This document shows positions 33,477-41,635 of a stretch of DNA of 64,000 bases, piece after piece; the first letter of the stretch is position 1; every line of letters begins with the position of its first letter. The position numbers and the translations under genes are program-made. Source of the DNA: Frondihabitans sp. PAMC 28766 (lineage in GTDB: Bacteria; Actinomycetota; Actinomycetes; Actinomycetales; Microbacteriaceae). The notes below the pieces were generated by a model, which saw only the letters and a program-made list of their open reading frames with translations, was not told the origin of the DNA and did not search any database. Location of the stretch: contig NZ_CP014513.1 of NCBI RefSeq assembly GCF_001577365.1, forward strand, positions 3,782,001 to 3,846,000, given 5' to 3'.

Positions 33477-34256
33477 GTGGCCGAGCAGGCCGCCGCCGAC
33501 ATCGCACGCCTCACCGGCGTCGAGCGGCACGACATCGCCCTGACGCTCGGCAGCGGCTGGGGCCGCGCCGCCGAGTTGATCGGCCAGACGATCGCCGAGG
33601 TGCCCGCCACGTCGGTGACGGGCTTCACCGCGTCGGCGGTCTCCGGCCACACCGGCTCGATCCGCAGCGTGCGGATGCCCGACGGGCGTCACACTCTCGT
33701 GATCGGGGCGCGCACGCACTACTACGAGGGCTACGGGGTGCGACGCGTGGTGCACAGCGTGCGGGCGGCTGCCGCGACCGGTGCCACCACGATGGTGCTG
33801 ACCAACGGGGCGGGCGGGATCCGCGAGAGCTGGCATCCTGGCACCCCCGTGCTCATCAGCGACCACATCAACCTGACCGGCGACTCGCCGCTCGAGGGCG
33901 CGACGTTCATCGACCTCACCGACCTCTACAGCCGGCGCCTGCGCGATGTCGCGCGCTCGATCGATCCGAACCTCGACGAGGGCGTCTACGTGCAGAACCG
34001 CGGCCCGCACTACGAGACCCCCGCCGAAGTGCAGATGGCCAAGGCGATCGGCGGCCACATCGTCGGCATGTCGACGGCTCTCGAGGCCATCGCCGCCCGG
34101 CAGGCCGGCATGGAGGTGCTCGGGTTCTCGCTCATCACCAACCTCGCGGCCGGCATCTCGCCCGAGCCTCTCAGCCACGCCGAGGTGCTGCAGGCGGGGC
34201 GCGACGCCGAGCCGGTCATCAGCGAGCTGTTGGCACGGGTGGTGGCGGCGCTGTGA
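33477..34256 (+). CDS. Purine nucleoside phosphorylase (5' end probably frameshifted)
   Basis: Phosphorolysis of inosine and guanosine to free base and ribose-1-phosphate. The frame from GTG 33477 gives 259 residues of the trimeric class: LTLGSGWGRAAELI, RTHYYEGYGV near residue 82, TNGAGGIRESWHPGTPVLISDHINLTG near residue 108, RGPHYETPAEVQM near residue 173 and GMSTALEAIAARQAG near residue 194. The same frame upstream codes for NPLDDASADPLVV, typical of actinobacterial homologues, but has no start. ATG 33406 would join it if one C were added to the C4 run at 33417-33420. Followed with overlap by the phosphomutase, which would use the ribose-1-phosphate. Confidence 0.9.
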   Translation: MAEQAAADIARLTGVERHDIALTLGSGWGRAAELIGQTIAEVPATSVTGFTASAVSGHTGSIRSVRMPDGRHTLVIGARTHYYEGYGVRRVVHSVRAAAATGATTMVLTNGAGGIRESWHPGTPVLISDHINLTGDSPLEGATFIDLTDLYSRRLRDVARSIDPNLDEGVYVQNRGPHYETPAEVQMAKAIGGHIVGMSTALEAIAARQAGMEVLGFSLITNLAAGISPEPLSHAEVLQAGRDAEPVISELLARVVAAL

Positions 34257-36058
34257 GCGGCGTGCCCTCCCCGTCCTCGGGAATCGCCTCGGTTCAGGTG
34301 GCCGCGCAAGCCTGGCTGGCACAGGATCCCGACGCCGAGACGCGTGCCGAGCTCAGCGCTCTCGTCGACGCGGCGGCGACGGGCGACAGTGCCGCGGCCG
34401 CGTCGCTCGCAGACCGCTTCGACGGCCGGCTGGAATTCGGCACCGCGGGTCTGCGGGGCGAGATCGGCGCGGGCTCGAAGCGCATGAACCGCGTGCTGGT
34501 GGCGCAAGCCGCGGCCGGGCTCGCCGCCTACCTGCTCGCCCGGAAGGCTGCGCCGTCGATCGTGATCGGATACGACGGGCGCACGAAGTCCGACGTCTTC
34601 GCCCGCGACACCGCCGAGATCATGGCGGCGGCAGGCGTCGCCACGACGCTCCTGCCCCGCGCGCTGCCCACGCCCGTGCTGGCGTTCGCCGTGCGGCACT
34701 TCGACGCCTCCGCCGGCGTGATGGTCACCGCGAGCCACAACCCGCCGCGCGACAACGGCTACAAGGTCTATCTCGGCGACGACGACCAGGGCAGCCAGAT
34801 CGTGAGCCCTGCCGACGCCGACATCGCCGCCCTCATCGAGGTCGCCGCACACTCGTCCGTGCTCGACCTCCCGCGCTCCGACGCCTACACGACCGCCGGC
34901 GACGACCTCGTCACCGACTACGTGCGACTCACCGCCGCTGTCGCCGGCAGCGCCGCTGCCGATGCGGCCTCGGCAGGCGTCGCCCAGCCGCGCGTCGTCT
35001 ACACCGCGCTGCACGGCGTCGGGTGGGAGGTCGCCCGCCGCGTCTTCGCCACGGCAGGATTCACCGAGCCCATCCCCGTCGCCGACCAGGCGGCGCCCGA
35101 CGCCACCTTCCCCACGGTCGCCTTCCCCAACCCCGAAGAGCCCGGCGCGATGGACCTCTCTTTCGAGACCGCAGCACGAGTCGGCGCCGATCTCGTCATC
35201 GCCAACGACCCCGACGCCGATCGGCTGGCGGTGGCGATCCCGGTCGGCGACCCATCGGATCCTGCGGCCTGGCGACGCCTCACCGGCAACGAGGTCGGCG
35301 CCCTGCTCGGCTGGCGCGCCGCCGAGCGGCAGCGAGCCGAGGGCACCCGAGGCACCCTCGCCGCGAGCATCGTCTCGTCGCCGGCGCTCGGCGAGGTCGC
35401 CCGCCACTTCGACCTGCCCTCCGCCGACACCCTCACCGGCTTCAAGTGGGTCTCGCGTGTCGACGGCCTCGCCTACGGCTACGAGGAGGCCCTCGGTTAC
35501 CTCGTCGACCCCGCGAAGGTGCGCGACAAGGACGGCATCTCGGCGGCCGTCGACTTTCTGGCGCTCGTCGTGTCGCTTCGCATCGAGGGCACGTCGCTCG
35601 AACAGCACCTGCGTGACTTCGACGAGCGTTTCGGCGCATTCGCATCGACGCAGGTCTCGCTGCGGGTCACCGACCTCGCCGACATCGGCAGGATCACGTC
35701 GTCACTGCGGGCCACACCACCTGCGGCGATCGGCGGCCAGACGGTCGCGGCGGTCGACGACTTCGCGGCGGGGGTCGACGGCTTCGCCCCCACCGACATC
35801 TTGCGGTTCCGGTTCGGTGGCGGTGCCGCAGCCGGCGGTGCCGCAGCCGGCGGTGCCGACGCGACGTCCGGCGGGGCCGGGGCCGGCGGCGCGGGTGCCG
35901 ACGGCGCACGCGTGATCGTGCGGCCGAGCGGCACCGAGCCGAAGCTCAAGGTCTACATCGACGCGTGGAGCAGCACCGGCACGGCCGCCGAACGGCGTGC
36001 CGCCGCCGATGCCGCCGTTGCCGCGCTCGAGGCGGGCGTTCGCGAGCTATTGCGCTGA
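34253..36058 (+). CDS. Phosphopentomutase / phosphomannomutase family protein
   Basis: 601 residues of the alpha-D-phosphohexomutase superfamily, PGM2/YbbT-like. EFGTAGLRGEIGAGSKRMN near residue 62, the phospho-Ser loop VTASHNPPRDNGYKVY near residue 159, metal loop ANDPDADRLAVAIP near residue 317, sugar loop region GFKWVSRVDGLAYGYEEALGY near residue 395, and RPSGTEPKLKVY near the end. Coupling to purine nucleoside phosphorylase (GTGA overlap) suggests it converts ribose-1-phosphate to ribose-5-phosphate. Before the phosphate-binding loop lies an unusual Gly/Ala-rich insertion of about 30 residues encoded by a 15-bp repeat. Confidence 0.92.
   Translation: MSGVPSPSSGIASVQVAAQAWLAQDPDAETRAELSALVDAAATGDSAAAASLADRFDGRLEFGTAGLRGEIGAGSKRMNRVLVAQAAAGLAAYLLARKAAPSIVIGYDGRTKSDVFARDTAEIMAAAGVATTLLPRALPTPVLAFAVRHFDASAGVMVTASHNPPRDNGYKVYLGDDDQGSQIVSPADADIAALIEVAAHSSVLDLPRSDAYTTAGDDLVTDYVRLTAAVAGSAAADAASAGVAQPRVVYTALHGVGWEVARRVFATAGFTEPIPVADQAAPDATFPTVAFPNPEEPGAMDLSFETAARVGADLVIANDPDADRLAVAIPVGDPSDPAAWRRLTGNEVGALLGWRAAERQRAEGTRGTLAASIVSSPALGEVARHFDLPSADTLTGFKWVSRVDGLAYGYEEALGYLVDPAKVRDKDGISAAVDFLALVVSLRIEGTSLEQHLRDFDERFGAFASTQVSLRVTDLADIGRITSSLRATPPAAIGGQTVAAVDDFAAGVDGFAPTDILRFRFGGGAAAGGAAAGGADATSGGAGAGGAGADGARVIVRPSGTEPKLKVYIDAWSSTGTAAERRAAADAAVAALEAGVRELLR
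35822..35860 (+). repeat. 15-bp tandem repeat within the phosphomutase gene
   Basis: GGTGCCGCAGCCGGC is repeated at 35822 and 35837, with a partial copy from 35852. It keeps frame and encodes Gly-Ala-Ala-Ala-Gly units. Confidence 0.85.
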
Positions 36059-36558
36059 GCTCTGTGCCCGGAGGAAGTCTGCGCGCCTGACCCTGCCGGC
36101 CGGTCTTCTCCCGCGCGCAGGCTTCCTCCCCGGCAAGCGTTTCCTCCCGTGCGGATGGCGAGCGGCCGCAGTTCCTCCCTGGCCCGCGTCCTGCAGGGAG
36201 GAACTCGCTCGGCGGGAGGATGAACGCCGAACGATTCCTCCCAGCACCGGCCCGAAACGCGCGACCTCCTCCCTGGCGCGCGACGGCGGCATCGATTCCC
36301 TCCCCTGCCGTCGCGAAATCCTCCCTAACACGGGGTTCCTCCCCGGGCGTTGGGCAGCTTCCTCCCCGGGCGTCGCCCTGCGCACGCAGCCCACGCCGAA
36401 CGCATGCGCGAGGAAGTCCGGCTGGCCGTTCCGCGCCGCATTGCGGCGGCACCCCGTTCTTCCTCTCCTCGCGGAGACGCGAGGCCGTTTCTCCTCGCGA
36501 AGCGCGAAAACGTCCTCGCGCACCGAAGCGCACCGAAGCGACGGCGCCGCGCCGCGAC
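36059..36558. repeat. Convergent junction with the largest TCCTCCC box array
   Basis: No gene in 500 bases. TCCTCCC lies at 36124, 36142, 36173, 36236, 36267, 36319, 36337 and 36360; GGGAGGA at 36196 and 36214 (18 bp apart). Several neighbouring copies are 18 bp apart (36124/36142, 36319/36337). Near copies (GGAGGAAG, CTTCTCCCG, CCCTCCCC, TCTCCTCGCG) continue to about 36520. Where a PTS IIC gene might be expected after IIB, only this array is found. Confidence 0.8.
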
Positions 36559-36831
36559 CTACCCCAGCGCCCGCTCGAGCTTCTCGGTGAGCTCCTGCTG
36601 GTCGAAGTGGTTGACGATGACGACGACATCGGCGAACGTCGGCCCGATCGCGTCGACGAACTCAGCCGAGGTCAGGATCACCTGGGCGTCTTCAGCGACC
36701 GTCCGCACGCTGGCGACGTCGGCGGCCACGACGTCGGCTTCGATCTCGAGCCGGGCGAGCACCCGCTCGGCGTTCACTTTGAGGATGCCGCTCGAGCCGA
36801 TTCCGGCTCCGCAGATGGTCACGATCTTCAC
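36559..36831 (-). CDS. PTS EIIB, ascorbate/lactose-type
   Basis: 90-residue phosphocarrier. IVTICGAGIGSSGILKVN at residues 3-20 has the Cys-x5 loop of UlaB-like IIB domains; Cys7 would carry the phosphate. It would take phosphate from the IIA upstream and pass it to a sugar through a IIC permease, which is not in the window. GTG 36831 overlaps the stop of a 22-codon ORF (GTGA). Last gene before the repeat-rich convergent junction. Confidence 0.88.
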   Translation of the reverse strand: MKIVTICGAGIGSSGILKVNAERVLARLEIEADVVAADVASVRTVAEDAQVILTSAEFVDAIGPTFADVVVIVNHFDQQELTEKLERALG

Positions 36832-36896
36832 AGCGAGCGCTCCGTGGTCTTCATGACAAGACTGCCCATCTTCACGACGAGACTCCCCATCTTCAT
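36828..36896 (-). CDS. 22-residue micro-ORF coupled between PTS IIA and IIB
   Basis: The ATG at 36896 overlaps the IIA stop (ATGA) and the TGA at 36828-36830 overlaps the IIB GTG (GTGA), so ribosomes could move through all three frames. The peptide is two near-identical heptads, MKMGSLV and VKMGSLV, then MKTTERSL, encoded by a 21-bp DNA repeat (36848-36910, about three units). No family match is known. It could be a real small protein, or a translational bridge left by a repeat expansion. Confidence 0.5.
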   Translation of the reverse strand: MKMGSLVVKMGSLVMKTTERSL

Positions 36897-37339
36897 GTCG
36901 CGACTCCCATCAGGCTCCGCACCTCGTCGGGTGTCGCCGCGTCGGCGAGCACCCCGATCATCTTCGAGTCGTTGAACACGTTGGCCAGATCGGCGATCGA
37001 TTCGAGGTGGCCACCGACCGACTCGACCGCGAGGCCGAGCACGACCCGCACGGGGTCGTTGTGCGGGTGGCCGAAACTGACCGGCGACGCGAGTGTCACC
37101 ACGGCGAGCCCCGTCGCGATGACCTGATCGTCGGGGCGGGCGTGCGCGAGGGCGAGCCCGGGGGCGATCACGACGTAGGGGCCGTGCTCGTCGATCATGC
37201 GGATCATGGCGTCGGAGTAGCCGGGCTTCGCCGACCCGGAGGCGACCAGGGCGGCGCCGGCGGTTCGCACGGCCGATCGCCAGTCGGTCGCGGTCGCGCC
37301 GATGACGATCGCTTCGTCGGGGATCAGGGGCAAAGTCAT
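36893..37339 (-). CDS. PTS EIIA, mannitol/fructose (type 2) family
   Basis: 148-residue phosphocarrier. GLALAHARPDDQV near residue 61 contains the phospho-His of type 2 IIA domains, followed by SPVSFGHPHNDPVRVVLGLA, typical of the family. HPr (encoded at 60.5 kb) would be the donor. It begins two bases after the adenosine deaminase stop, so it is in that operon. Pairing with an ascorbate-type IIB is normal for Ula-like systems, but the IIC is missing here. Confidence 0.9.
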   Translation of the reverse strand: MTLPLIPDEAIVIGATATDWRSAVRTAGAALVASGSAKPGYSDAMIRMIDEHGPYVVIAPGLALAHARPDDQVIATGLAVVTLASPVSFGHPHNDPVRVVLGLAVESVGGHLESIADLANVFNDSKMIGVLADAATPDEVRSLMGVAT

Positions 37340-37340
37340 C

Positions 37341-38480
37341 TCAAGCCTCCTCGAACCCGGCCACGATGCGCTCGGCCAGGTCGTCGCGCTCTTCGAGGGG
37401 CAGGAACGCCGATTCGGCCGCGTTGAGCTGAAACCGCTCGAGGTCGTCGAGGTCGTAGTCGAAGGCCTGGGCCAAGAGCGCCAGCTCGCGGCTGATGCTC
37501 GTGCCGCTCATGAGGCGGTTGTCGGGGTTGACTGTGACCCGGAACCCGAGCTGGTAGAGCAGGTCGAAGGGGTGGTCGTACATCTCGACGCCCCACGCCG
37601 CGATCGCGCCCGTCTGGAGGTTCGAAGTCGGCGACAGTTCGAGGGCGATGCGCCGGTCGCGCACCCAGGTGGCGATGGGGCCGAGGCCGACGGTGGTGTG
37701 GTCGGTGTCGCGGTCGAGCACGCTGACGTCGTCGGCGACCCGCACGCCGTGGCCGAGGCGAAGGGCGTGCCCGTCGATCAGGGCGCCACGGATGCTGGTG
37801 AGACCGTCCGCCTCGCCGGCGTGCACGGTCACGGGCAAGAACTCCTGCTGCAGCAGGTCGAAGGCCGCCGCGTGCGCCGAGGGCGGGAAGCCGGCCTCGG
37901 GCCCGGCGATGTCGAACCCGACGACGCCCGAGTCGCGGTGGCGAAGCGCAAGCTCGGCGATGGCCGACGACCCGAAGACGGGGCCACCGGCGGCAGGATC
38001 ATCGTTGCGCAGCGCACACAGGATCTGCCCGATGCCGATCCGGTGCCCCCGCTCGGCGAGATCTTCGATACCGTCGTCGAGGCCCGCTTGCACGGCTTCC
38101 ACCGCCTCGTCGAGAGTGAGGCCGCCGAGGAGGTGCTTCGACGGAGCCCAGCGCACTTCGCCATGGATCACGCCGTCGGCGGCGAGGTCGAGCACGAACT
38201 CGTGGGCGACCCGCCGGAGTGCGGGCGCCGTTTGCATCACAGCAGACGTCACGGCGAATGTCTGGAGGTACTCGACGAGCGAGCCGCGATCGCTCGAGAA
38301 CCACGAGGCCAGCCCGGCGGCGTCGTCGACCGGCAACGCGATGCCCGCGGCCGAGGCGAGCTCGACGATCGTCGTCGGCCGGAGACCCCCGTCGAGGTGG
38401 TCGTGCAGCGACACCTTCGGCAGGGCCGCGATGCTCGGCCCCCCGTTGGGCAGGCGGTACTCCTGACTCGGTGCGCTCAT
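37341..38480 (-). CDS. add: Adenosine deaminase
   Basis: Zinc enzyme of 379 residues that turns adenosine into inosine, which the nearby purine nucleoside phosphorylase can then split. Metal ligands and catalytic groups are visible: HDHLDGG near residue 26 (H-x-H), VHAGEADG near residue 224, ELSPTSNLQTG near residue 281 and VNPDNRLMSGTS near residue 318. ATG 38480 has TAGGTT six bases upstream, so the gene has its own leaderless promoter though deoA lies 77 bases upstream on the same strand. IIA, the micro-ORF and IIB follow. Confidence 0.95.
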   Translation of the reverse strand: MSAPSQEYRLPNGGPSIAALPKVSLHDHLDGGLRPTTIVELASAAGIALPVDDAAGLASWFSSDRGSLVEYLQTFAVTSAVMQTAPALRRVAHEFVLDLAADGVIHGEVRWAPSKHLLGGLTLDEAVEAVQAGLDDGIEDLAERGHRIGIGQILCALRNDDPAAGGPVFGSSAIAELALRHRDSGVVGFDIAGPEAGFPPSAHAAAFDLLQQEFLPVTVHAGEADGLTSIRGALIDGHALRLGHGVRVADDVSVLDRDTDHTTVGLGPIATWVRDRRIALELSPTSNLQTGAIAAWGVEMYDHPFDLLYQLGFRVTVNPDNRLMSGTSISRELALLAQAFDYDLDDLERFQLNAAESAFLPLEERDDLAERIVAGFEEA

Positions 38481-38486
38481 GACTCA

Positions 38487-38492
38487 AACCTA
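38487..38492 (-). promoter_or_regulatory. -10 element TAGGTT, leaderless start of add
   Basis: TAGGTT, six bases, then ATG 38480 on the minus strand; no ribosome site. Confidence 0.5.
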
Positions 38493-38557
38493 CTAGCGGT
38501 CAGTGGCGCGACCCTGGGTGGCGGCCACAAGCAACCGGGGCGAGGTCTGGAGGTCGC

Positions 38558-39892
38558 CTACGAGATCCGTTCGACCACGATGGGAGTGGGCGTGGGGGCC
38601 TCTGAGCCGATGCTCCATGCACCCTCCACGGACTCGAGGGCCCGAGCGAAGCGCGCAGCATCGTCGGCGTGCAGCGTGAACAGCGGCTGCCCGGCCGTGA
38701 CACGGTCACCCGGCTTGGCGTGCAGCTCGATGCCGGCGCTGGCCACGACGGCATCCTGCTTGCGTGCTCGGCCGGCGCCGAGGCGCCAGGCTCCGATGCC
38801 GAAGGGCAGGGCGTCCTGCCGCACCACGTACCCCGACGACTCCGCCGTGACGACGTGCGTCTCACGGGCCACGGGCAGGGGCGCGTCAGGATCACCGCTC
38901 TGCGCGGTGACCATACGACGCCAGGTCGCGTAGGCACGCCCGTCGTCGAGCGCGGCGGCCACATCGGCGTCGGGCTGCCCCGCCAACGCGAGCATCTCGC
39001 GGGCGAGCGCCAGGGTGAGCTCGCGCACGTCGGCCGGGCCGCCGCCCTGCAGCACCTCGAGCGATTCGCGCACCTCGAGGGCGTTGCCGATGGTGAGCCC
39101 GAGCGGCACGTTCATGTCGGTGAGCAGCGCCGCCATCGACAGTCCGGCGTCGCGCCCCAGGTCGACCATCGTCTGTGCGAGCAGTTTGGACTGCGCGCGA
39201 TCCTGAATGAACGCCCCCGACCCGAACTTCACGTCGAGCACCAGGGCAGCGGTGCCCTCGGCGATCTTCTTCGACATGATCGACGAGGCGATCAGCGGGA
39301 TGCACTCGACCGTGCCGGTGATGTCGCGCAGGGCGTAGAGCTTGCCGTCGGCCGGGGCGAGCCCCGAACCGGCGGCGCACACCACAGCGCCGACGTCGCG
39401 CAGGATGCCACGCATCCGGTCGACGGGGATGTCCGCTTCCCAGCCCGCGATCGACTCGAGCTTGTCGAGGGTCCCGCCGGTGTGGCCGAGCCCGCGCCCC
39501 GAGAGCTGCGGAACGGCGACACCGAACGAGGCGACGAGGGGCGCCAGCGGGAGAGTGATCTTGTCGCCCACTCCCCCGGTCGAATGCTTGTCGACGGTGG
39601 TCTTGCCGAGGCCCTCGAACGACATCGTCTCGCCGGACGCCACCATGGCGAGGGTGAGGTCGCGGATCTCGCGCCGCTCCATGCCATTCAAGAAGATCGC
39701 CATGGCGAGGGCCGACATCTGCTCGTCAGCCACGTAGCCGCGCGTGTAGGCGTCGATCAGCCAGCCGATCTGGGCCGTCGAGAGGGCTCCGCCCGAGCGC
39801 TTCACGCGAATGAGATCGACGGTGTCGAACGGCTCGACGGCGGAGGTGGCGGTGGCGGTGGCGGCGCCGGTCGCTGGCGCTGCGTCGCTCAC
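38558..39892 (-). CDS. deoA: Thymidine phosphorylase
   Basis: Splits thymidine and deoxyuridine to base and deoxyribose-1-phosphate. 444 residues. After an Ala/Thr-rich N-terminal tail of about 18 residues come DLIRVKRSGGALST, the phosphate loop KHSTGGVGDKITLPLAPLVASFGV near residue 101, SGRGLGHTGGTLDKLESI near residue 127 (the family signature), and ALVLDVKFGSGAF near residue 202. GTG 39892 overlaps the cdd stop (GTGA). It is downstream of cdd and the nucleoside importer, so pyrimidine uptake and breakdown are linked. Confidence 0.96.
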   Translation of the reverse strand: MSDAAPATGAATATATSAVEPFDTVDLIRVKRSGGALSTAQIGWLIDAYTRGYVADEQMSALAMAIFLNGMERREIRDLTLAMVASGETMSFEGLGKTTVDKHSTGGVGDKITLPLAPLVASFGVAVPQLSGRGLGHTGGTLDKLESIAGWEADIPVDRMRGILRDVGAVVCAAGSGLAPADGKLYALRDITGTVECIPLIASSIMSKKIAEGTAALVLDVKFGSGAFIQDRAQSKLLAQTMVDLGRDAGLSMAALLTDMNVPLGLTIGNALEVRESLEVLQGGGPADVRELTLALAREMLALAGQPDADVAAALDDGRAYATWRRMVTAQSGDPDAPLPVARETHVVTAESSGYVVRQDALPFGIGAWRLGAGRARKQDAVVASAGIELHAKPGDRVTAGQPLFTLHADDAARFARALESVEGAWSIGSEAPTPTPIVVERIS

Positions 39893-40308
39893 GCCCGGGT
39901 CTCCCGGTAGACGTCGAGCTGCCGCGGCCCGAAGGCATCGGGCAGCACCTCGTCGATCGTCTTGAACCCCGAGACCGTGTCGAGGATCAGGCCGTCCGCC
40001 GAGTGCTCGTAGAGCAGCTGCCGGCATCGCCCGCACGGCATCAGGGTGTCGCCGTTGCCGTCGACGCAGGTGAAGGCGACGAGCAGCCCGCCGCCGCCCA
40101 TGATCAGATCGGTCACCAGCGAGCACTCGGCGCAGAGCGTGACGCCGTACGAGGCGTTCTCGATGTTGCAGCCCGAGACCATCCGGCCGTCGTCAGTGAG
40201 CGCCGCGGCCCCGACGGCGAACTTCGAGTACGGGGCGTAGGCGCGTTCCATGGCCGAGCGAGCCGTGGCGCGGAGCGTGGTCCAGTCGAATTCTGAAGGG
40301 TGAGTCAT
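39889..40308 (-). CDS. cdd: Cytidine deaminase
   Basis: Zinc hydrolase converting cytidine and deoxycytidine to uridine forms. 139 residues, the short tetrameric class. FAVGAAALTDDGRMVSGCNIENASYGVTLCAE carries the substrate motif and the C-A-E catalytic pair near residue 65; MPCGRCRQLL near residue 98 gives the two zinc cysteines. ATG 40308 lies 38 bases after the permease stop. It passes uridines on to deoA or related enzymes. Confidence 0.96.
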   Translation of the reverse strand: MTHPSEFDWTTLRATARSAMERAYAPYSKFAVGAAALTDDGRMVSGCNIENASYGVTLCAECSLVTDLIMGGGGLLVAFTCVDGNGDTLMPCGRCRQLLYEHSADGLILDTVSGFKTIDEVLPDAFGPRQLDVYRETRA

Positions 40309-40345
40309 GTCTGGATCCTGCTCTCTACGACTCGATACTCGTCTG

Positions 40346-41635
40346 TTATGACTTGATGTACGGCTTGCCGGACGCCGCCGGCCCTCGCGACTGCCCGACG
40401 AGCCCGGCGACCGCGAGGATCGTGACGACGTAAGGCAGCATCAGCATGAACTCGCTCGGCACCGGTGAGCCGACGACGCTCAGCACGTTCTGCAGGTTGC
40501 TCGCGAAGCCGAAGAGCAGGGCTGCGAGCGTCGCCCGGATCGGATCCCAGCGCCCGAAGATGACGGCGGCGAGGGCGATGTAGCCCGCGCCCGCTGTCAT
40601 CTCCTTCTGGAACTGACCGAGGTCGCCGAGGGTGAAGAACGCACCGCCGAGGCCGGCGATCGCGCCGGCGAGCGAGACGTTCCAGAACCGCGTCGCGTTG
40701 ACACGGATGCCGACGGTGTCCGCCGCCTGAGGGTGCTCGCCCACGGCGCGCAGGCGGAGGCCCCAGCGGGTCTTGAAGAGCCCGAAGAAGACCGCGGCGA
40801 CCGCGACGTACATGAGGTAGACGACGATGTTCTGCTGGAAGAGCAGCGGACCGATGAGAGGGATGCTGCTGAGCCCGGGGATGTCGAGAGTCGAGAACCG
40901 CAGGCCCTTGTTGAGCCCGGGCGAGTTCGTCAGCACCTCCGAATAGAAGAAGCTGGTCAGGCCGGTGACGAGCACGTTGAGCACGACGCCGACGATCACC
41001 TGGTCGACGAGGTAGCGGATGCTGAACACCGCCAGCACCATCGACACGAGGGCACCCGCGACGAGAGCGGAGAGGAGCCCGGCCCAGAGCGACCCCGTCA
41101 CACTGGCGACGATCGCCGAGACGAATGCCCCGCCGAGCAGCTGCCCTTCGATGGCGACGTTGACGACGCCGACCCGCTCGGAGATCACGCCGCCGAGCGC
41201 GCCGAAGATCAGCGGGCAGCTGAGGCCGAGCGAGCCCACCAGGAGGCCCGGCACCAGGATCGAGTTGTCGGCGCCGGCCCAGGTCAAGAAGCCGACGAAG
41301 AACAACACGCCGAACAGCGCCAGCAGCCACAGCGGCGTCTTGCGGTAGCGCGCCGACTGCTGGGCCGCGAACACGGTGATGAGCGCGAGCACGATCGTGA
41401 GCACGATGCCAGTGCCGGCCGTCGGCAGGACGGCGTTCGGCAGCTTGACGAAGTCCGACGACGACGCGAGGCGGAAGGTCGAGTGGCCGTCACGGTGGGC
41501 GGCGGTGACGAGCAGCAGCGACAGGATCGTGAACACCGCGAGCGCGATCGGAGCCTTCCAGGATCGCGTGCGGGTCACGGCCAGCCCCGGAGTCTCGCTT
41601 GCGGGGACGACGATGTTCGGGGTCAGAGTGCTCAC
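40346..41635 (-). CDS. Nucleoside ABC transporter permease 2
   Basis: 429-residue membrane protein with about ten helices. PLIFGALGGVISERVGVVNVAIEGQLLGGAF near residue 165 is the permease signature of BMP-linked nucleoside systems, and LRAVGEHPQAADTVGIRVNATRF near residue 295 carries the coupling helix for the ATPase. GTG 41635 overlaps the stop of the first permease (GTGA). A long N-terminal section with two or three extra helices (WKAPIALAVFTILSLLLVTAA onward) precedes the conserved core. Works with permease 1, the ATPase and the BMP lipoprotein. Confidence 0.92.
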   Translation of the reverse strand: MSTLTPNIVVPASETPGLAVTRTRSWKAPIALAVFTILSLLLVTAAHRDGHSTFRLASSSDFVKLPNAVLPTAGTGIVLTIVLALITVFAAQQSARYRKTPLWLLALFGVLFFVGFLTWAGADNSILVPGLLVGSLGLSCPLIFGALGGVISERVGVVNVAIEGQLLGGAFVSAIVASVTGSLWAGLLSALVAGALVSMVLAVFSIRYLVDQVIVGVVLNVLVTGLTSFFYSEVLTNSPGLNKGLRFSTLDIPGLSSIPLIGPLLFQQNIVVYLMYVAVAAVFFGLFKTRWGLRLRAVGEHPQAADTVGIRVNATRFWNVSLAGAIAGLGGAFFTLGDLGQFQKEMTAGAGYIALAAVIFGRWDPIRATLAALLFGFASNLQNVLSVVGSPVPSEFMLMLPYVVTILAVAGLVGQSRGPAASGKPYIKS

